DNA of 64,000 nucleotides, from the NCBI GenBank assembly GCA_024743175.1, contig JANSXA010000003.1, positions 186,001-250,000 on the forward strand, read 5' to 3'. The position numbers were made by a program, and so were the translations under genes. The notes under the pieces are model-generated. The model worked only from the letters and a program-made list of their open reading frames with translations. It did not search any database and had not been told where the DNA came from. Below are positions 60,190-64,000 of this stretch, piece after piece (position 1 is the stretch's first letter; the number at the start of each line of letters is the position of its first letter). The DNA comes from Pseudomonadaceae bacterium (GTDB lineage Bacteria > Pseudomonadota > Gammaproteobacteria > Pseudomonadales > Azotimanducaceae).

Positions 60190-63100
60190 TTAAAAAGAGG
60201 GTTGCAGGGTCAGACTTTTGTGATCGGAGACGACCTCAAACTGTTGTTTCAGCGCATTAAGGTAGGGGCTGTTGCGGGCAGGTGTCTGGTTGATGGTGTC
60301 AATCTGTACGTGCAGGCGACGATAATTCACCAGGTGTTCGAGCAGCGCATTGGCCGCAGGTAGAGAAGGGTCGTCCGGTGTCAGGTAGTACGCAATCGAC
60401 TTGCCACCGTTTTCAAACACAGCGCTCAGCTGATTGTGGCTAAAGCTCAGATAATTGCTGGCTCGTCTCTGTGGCAACTCGGGCCAATCGAGCCCCAGTC
60501 CGCAAGGCGAGGCAGGGTCGTTAGCTGCGATCCACCAGTGTTCGAGGCTGCGTGGATGCTGCAGCCGGGCGAAGGCGCTGGCAGTTATAAATTGCGGCCC
60601 GGAGAGCGCCGCAAAGAAATGTCCCGTAAGCACTTCACCGGACAGTTCCATTATCCGCAGTGCGCGGAAGGCATTGCGCCAGCGCAGAGTTTTGCCCTCT
60701 GCACCGTAAGGTAACCTTTCTCGATTGACAATTTCCCGATTGATAAAGCCGTATCGATCCAGCAGCAGCCGGACAATTTCTTTGTCTGCTTCGAGTCGAC
60801 TTAAAGCGTCCATAGCAGGCCGGTTGCGCGGCAACTGCCAGTTGCCTGGCCAGCCGGGTGCGGACATGCGTATCCGGCGGCGGCTTGAGGTCTGCGCCGG
60901 TGTGCTCTGCAAGGTGAATTTCCGTTCCAGGCCGATGCGTAACGATGCAAAAGAGTCGCTCAGCAGCCCTCCCTGCCATACCGTCTGCCACCACAGGTCA
61001 TTAAAGTCATTGCGGTTGATTGACTGCTGCTGAGCGAGATCGTCGAACCGGTAACCGGCGTTGGGGTCGACAAAGTGTGCCGCAAAATCCGGCTTCGCGA
61101 GATTGTCTCCCAGCAGTTCCAGGTCTTCGGGAAAGCCAACGGCGATCTGTTCTCTGCCTGCGCCGATCCAGGTAAACCCGAAATCAGGAATCTCCGTATC
61201 CCAGGCGCTCGGGTTCATACCGTCCAGACGCGCCGGCAGCAGGTCATACCACCAGGTTGAAACGGCGCAGGGAAGTGCGCGTAATCGTTCAAGCACCGAG
61301 AGCAGCGCCTGCGGCTCAAAATGTCGTCCAAACTGCTGGTAGCTGGCCCAGAAACCAGGCAATGCAGTTGCCGGCAGAGCGGTAAAATCGCTGCGTCGAG
61401 CCGCGCGCGAGAAGCGCATCAGGGATTCAAAGTTCTGCGCGTCGCACCAGAAGCTTCTCTCATCGCCCGCGACCAGGGGCCCCTGAATGTAGGTTTCATC
61501 GACGTTGAACAGACCCTCCGGCACACTGGGCAGACGTGTTGCAACGTCTGCTTCCGTCAGCGGCCCATAGAAAGACAGTATTTCGCGAGCGACTTCGAGT
61601 GTGGAGCGTAACTCATTGATAAGAAAGCTTTCTTCAGGTGGTTTTCCAGGCACCAGACCGCAGGTGTACAGGCCGTGTTGAAGTTCTGCATGGGTGGCCC
61701 AACGCCGATCACCCAACTCGATCCAGCGCAGGTGTTCCAGGGTTGGGAGTGTTTCGGGTAGTTCGTCCTGGGGAATCAGAATCCGTTCTTTCAGCCACGC
61801 AGACCAGTCTTCTGGATGGCTGGGTTCGTAACCCGGGAAGCGGCGCTGGCGTTTCGCTTCAAACGCCGTTATCACCTCAGGTTCAATTTGTGGTCGTAGC
61901 GCGTCGTTGTGTAAAGCCTGACTGATGACGTCAGTGCTTAAGCTGCTCAATTCATCATCTTCCGGCGTATCGTCAGCATACATATAGCGACTGACCTGAC
62001 CGAAAGTCAGGTTGTGCGCAAACGGACTGGGGCTGTTGGTCTCGACAAAGCTCCAGGTAATCTCGCCATTTTCCAGTTCCTGCAGGCGCGCCAGTAAAGC
62101 GGGAATATCAAACTCATCATCCAGGCAGGTGCGCCAGGTTTCGATCATGACCGGGAAATTTTCCAGCGACTTGACCTGCGTCATAAGTTTTTTGGCCTGC
62201 AGACGACTCATCCACAAAGGCAGACGCTGATTGAACTTTGCCTTTGTCAGCAGCAGCGCGCGGCCAGCGCACTCGCGGAAACGCGCACCAAAAAAACCGG
62301 ACTGTTCAAGACTGATGCGCAATAGCGCAGAAAAGTTGGACGGAGTCACCAGGGTCAGCAGAACGTGTGGGTCCAGCTCGCCCTCAATCTGCGCCACAAT
62401 CGCATCGTTATCGGCGTGTATTTCCAGCTTGCTGTCAAAGTGTGCCTGCCAGGCGGCCTGCAAAGCCATGGCCCAGGGCTGGTTCAAACGACCGCCCCAG
62501 AACGTATGTAAGACAACCTGCTGTGGATCGTTAGGGCCGTGATAGCCAGCAGGGCCGGTGCGCACCAGTTCTACCAGCAGGTGGTGCCGGTGCGGTAGTC
62601 CAGTCTGGGTATGGGCACGCTGACGTTTGAGGTAGTCGACCAGTTCTTCGGCGGCAACGGCATCAAAGCCATCATGTTCTATCAGCCTGTTGAGCAAACC
62701 CTCGCTGTCGTTGTTGCCTAACTGGACTTCAACATGTTCCAGATACTGTGTTATCCGATCAGAAAAATGCACAGAACGATTGAAAAACTCGCTGCGCCAG
62801 AAGGGCGGTGCGGCGCGATCTGGCGGCGCCGGACGAACCAGCACATCGTTGTGGGTAATCTGCTTGATCTGCCAGGCAGCGGTGCCGAGCGTAAATGTCT
62901 GGCCAACAGTGGCCTCCCAGACAAACTCTTCATCCAGTTCGCCAAGCACAGCACCATGATCCGCGTGGCGCAACTGATAGTAGCCACGGTCGGGAATGGT
63001 GCCGCCTGAGTTGTACATGGCCAGCACTGCGCCGCGATTGGCTTTAACGGTTTGATTGATGCGATCAAAGTCCAGCCGCGTGCGCAATTCCCGAATCCGG

Positions 63101-64000
63101 CTGCCACTGTAACGCCCGGCAAGCATCTCGATGACCTGGTCAAATTGTTCCCGTTGCAGCCGCTGGTAGGGGGCAGCGCGTGTGATCAGCCGGTAAAGCT
63201 GGTCCACTGACCAGGGTTCGTTTGCGCAGATAGAGATGATCAGTTGTGCAAGCACATCCAGTGGTCCACGCATCATCTGCTGGGGTTCAATGTCTCGAGC
63301 GGCGATCGCCTGCGACAGCACAGCAGCTTCCAGAAAGTCGTGGGCATGGGTTGGAAACAAGGTGCCAGTGCTGACTTCACCTACCTGATGACCGGCGCGA
63401 CCGATGCGCTGCAGACAGGCGGCAACGGAAGGCGGACACTGCACCAGTACAACCTCATCCAGAGCGCCGATGTCGATGCCCATTTCCAGAGAATTGGTCG
63501 CCACGATGGCTTTGAGTTCACCCCCTTTAATGCGGCGTTCAACTTCAGTGCGCACTTCCCGGGCAAGCGATCCATGATGTGCATAGGCAAGAGGTTGTGC
63601 CTCTTCTTCGTTGATTTTTAACGTTATTTTTTCCGCAAGACGGCGGCTGTTGGTAAAGAAAAGGGTTGAGTTGTTGGCGGCAATGGTGGACTTGAAGCTT
63701 TTAGAAAGGGGTTCCCAGATCTTCTCGCCGTTCGCAGCGGCCTGTTTGGCCTGCAGTGGAAAAGTAATACGAAAATTGATCTTTTTTTCGCCGGGGGTAT
63801 TAACAATCTGAACCTGTCGCGGGTTGCCCTGCAGCGTGTGGCCTGCAACATAATCGGCCACAGTCTCCAGCGGCGACACCGTGGCGGACAGGGCGATGCG
63901 TTGAAATTCCCCGGCGAAGTCAGCAAGTCGCTCAATGTTGACCATCAAAGAGACGCCACGACGATTGTCGACCAGCGCGTGAATCTCATCGAGTATGAGA
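60190..64000 (-). CDS. Lhr family DEAD/DEAH helicase (N-terminus beyond right edge)
   Basis: The last about 1270 residues of a large helicase; the start lies beyond base 64000. The visible part begins at the DEIH box (motif II) and ALSATVSP (motif III) of RecA domain 1. RecA domain 2 follows with LFFTNSRRLAEKI, AHHGSLAREVRTEVE, ATNSLEMGIDIGALDEV and QRIGRAGHQ (motif VI). Then come the winged-helix and long Lhr-specific C-terminal domains. Lhr-type enzymes unwind RNA:DNA or DNA and act in repair. Frame is open to the edge without stops. An 83-base gap separates it from the EAL gene. Confidence 0.93.
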   Translation of the reverse strand, partial: LILDEIHALVDNRRGVSLMVNIERLADFAGEFQRIALSATVSPLETVADYVAGHTLQGNPRQVQIVNTPGEKKINFRITFPLQAKQAAANGEKIWEPLSKSFKSTIAANNSTLFFTNSRRLAEKITLKINEEEAQPLAYAHHGSLAREVRTEVERRIKGGELKAIVATNSLEMGIDIGALDEVVLVQCPPSVAACLQRIGRAGHQVGEVSTGTLFPTHAHDFLEAAVLSQAIAARDIEPQQMMRGPLDVLAQLIISICANEPWSVDQLYRLITRAAPYQRLQREQFDQVIEMLAGRYSGSRIRELRTRLDFDRINQTVKANRGAVLAMYNSGGTIPDRGYYQLRHADHGAVLGELDEEFVWEATVGQTFTLGTAAWQIKQITHNDVLVRPAPPDRAAPPFWRSEFFNRSVHFSDRITQYLEHVEVQLGNNDSEGLLNRLIEHDGFDAVAAEELVDYLKRQRAHTQTGLPHRHHLLVELVRTGPAGYHGPNDPQQVVLHTFWGGRLNQPWAMALQAAWQAHFDSKLEIHADNDAIVAQIEGELDPHVLLTLVTPSNFSALLRISLEQSGFFGARFRECAGRALLLTKAKFNQRLPLWMSRLQAKKLMTQVKSLENFPVMIETWRTCLDDEFDIPALLARLQELENGEITWSFVETNSPSPFAHNLTFGQVSRYMYADDTPEDDELSSLSTDVISQALHNDALRPQIEPEVITAFEAKRQRRFPGYEPSHPEDWSAWLKERILIPQDELPETLPTLEHLRWIELGDRRWATHAELQHGLYTCGLVPGKPPEESFLINELRSTLEVAREILSFYGPLTEADVATRLPSVPEGLFNVDETYIQGPLVAGDERSFWCDAQNFESLMRFSRAARRSDFTALPATALPGFWASYQQFGRHFEPQALLSVLERLRALPCAVSTWWYDLLPARLDGMNPSAWDTEIPDFGFTWIGAGREQIAVGFPEDLELLGDNLAKPDFAAHFVDPNAGYRFDDLAQQQSINRNDFNDLWWQTVWQGGLLSDSFASLRIGLERKFTLQSTPAQTSSRRRIRMSAPGWPGNWQLPRNRPAMDALSRLEADKEIVRLLLDRYGFINREIVNRERLPYGAEGKTLRWRNAFRALRIMELSGEVLTGHFFAALSGPQFITASAFARLQHPRSLEHWWIAANDPASPCGLGLDWPELPQRRASNYLSFSHNQLSAVFENGGKSIAYYLTPDDPSLPAANALLEHLVNYRRLHVQIDTINQTPARNSPYLNALKQQFEVVSDHKSLTLQPSF

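Noticed and set aside
1-64000. CRISPR arrays, tRNA/rRNA genes, insertion sequences, prophage or defence systems
   Set aside because: No direct repeats with spacers, no transposase or integrase genes and no tRNA-like cloverleaf were seen while reading the intergenic regions.

Overview
The window looks like a chromosomal stretch of a moderately GC-rich, aerobic, Gram-negative gammaproteobacterium, probably a marine or environmental heterotroph. The evidence is the mix of families: a tripartite RND efflux pump, lipoproteins with lipobox signals, YgiQ, an Lhr-type helicase, an AsmA protein, a DUF5916/CBM9 outer-membrane protein, c-di-GMP proteins, and many oxygenases and CoA-linked lipid enzymes. 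I see no rRNA, tRNA, CRISPR array, prophage or insertion sequence. Genus-level placement is not possible from reading alone.

Layout. 0-9.6 kb: edge of a GMC oxidoreductase, a PhyH-type dioxygenase, a two-gene RND efflux operon, a methyltransferase, a NIPSNAP protein, YgiQ and a DUF2799 lipoprotein. 9.6-14.5 kb: an accessory-looking stretch with a HEAT-repeat protein, a probable structured small RNA ending in a strong terminator, a small exported Pro/Gly/Cys-rich protein, a DUF1707/LiaF-like protein, a POT peptide transporter and a 559-base gap. 14.5-30 kb: a catabolic block with a Baeyer-Villiger-type monooxygenase, a GMC dehydrogenase with its small subunit, two MDR reductases, a nitroreductase, a DUF5916 barrel, an MFS transporter, a beta-lactamase-like hydrolase, a second PhyH enzyme, two alpha/beta hydrolases and a small globin. 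This set suits oxidation and cleavage of hydrophobic ring or ester compounds, but the substrate is not visible. 30-36 kb: a co-directional run of AsmA, an HpaI-type aldolase, a YugP-type metallopeptidase, exonuclease III and a carotenoid oxygenase.

36-39.6 kb: the molybdate transporter operon modABC, headed by an exported methyltransferase-like lipoprotein. 39.8-44 kb: a small K+-channel-like protein, an intact membrane diguanylate cyclase, a MORN/Sel1 lipoprotein and an APH-type kinase. 44-49.5 kb: a large S8 protease lipoprotein coupled to a PrcB-like lipoprotein, a MerR regulator with an elaborate upstream region, and a beta carbonic anhydrase. 49.6-57.5 kb: acyl-CoA ligase, CDF zinc transporter, acyl-CoA-dehydrogenase-like flavoprotein, serine hydrolase, isoaspartyl peptidase, enoyl-CoA hydratase and SDR. 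57.5-64 kb: a histone-deacetylase-like hydrolase, a catalytically degenerate GGDEF-EAL protein, and an Lhr-type helicase running off the right edge.

I did not find a clear-cut new defence or mobile system. The best leads are the structured RNA and cysteine-rich exported protein near 10.5 kb, the MerR regulatory region with its TGAACA and TGTAC operator-like repeats and the adjacent S8/PrcB pair near 44-49 kb, and the periplasm-facing methyltransferase fold attached to modABC.
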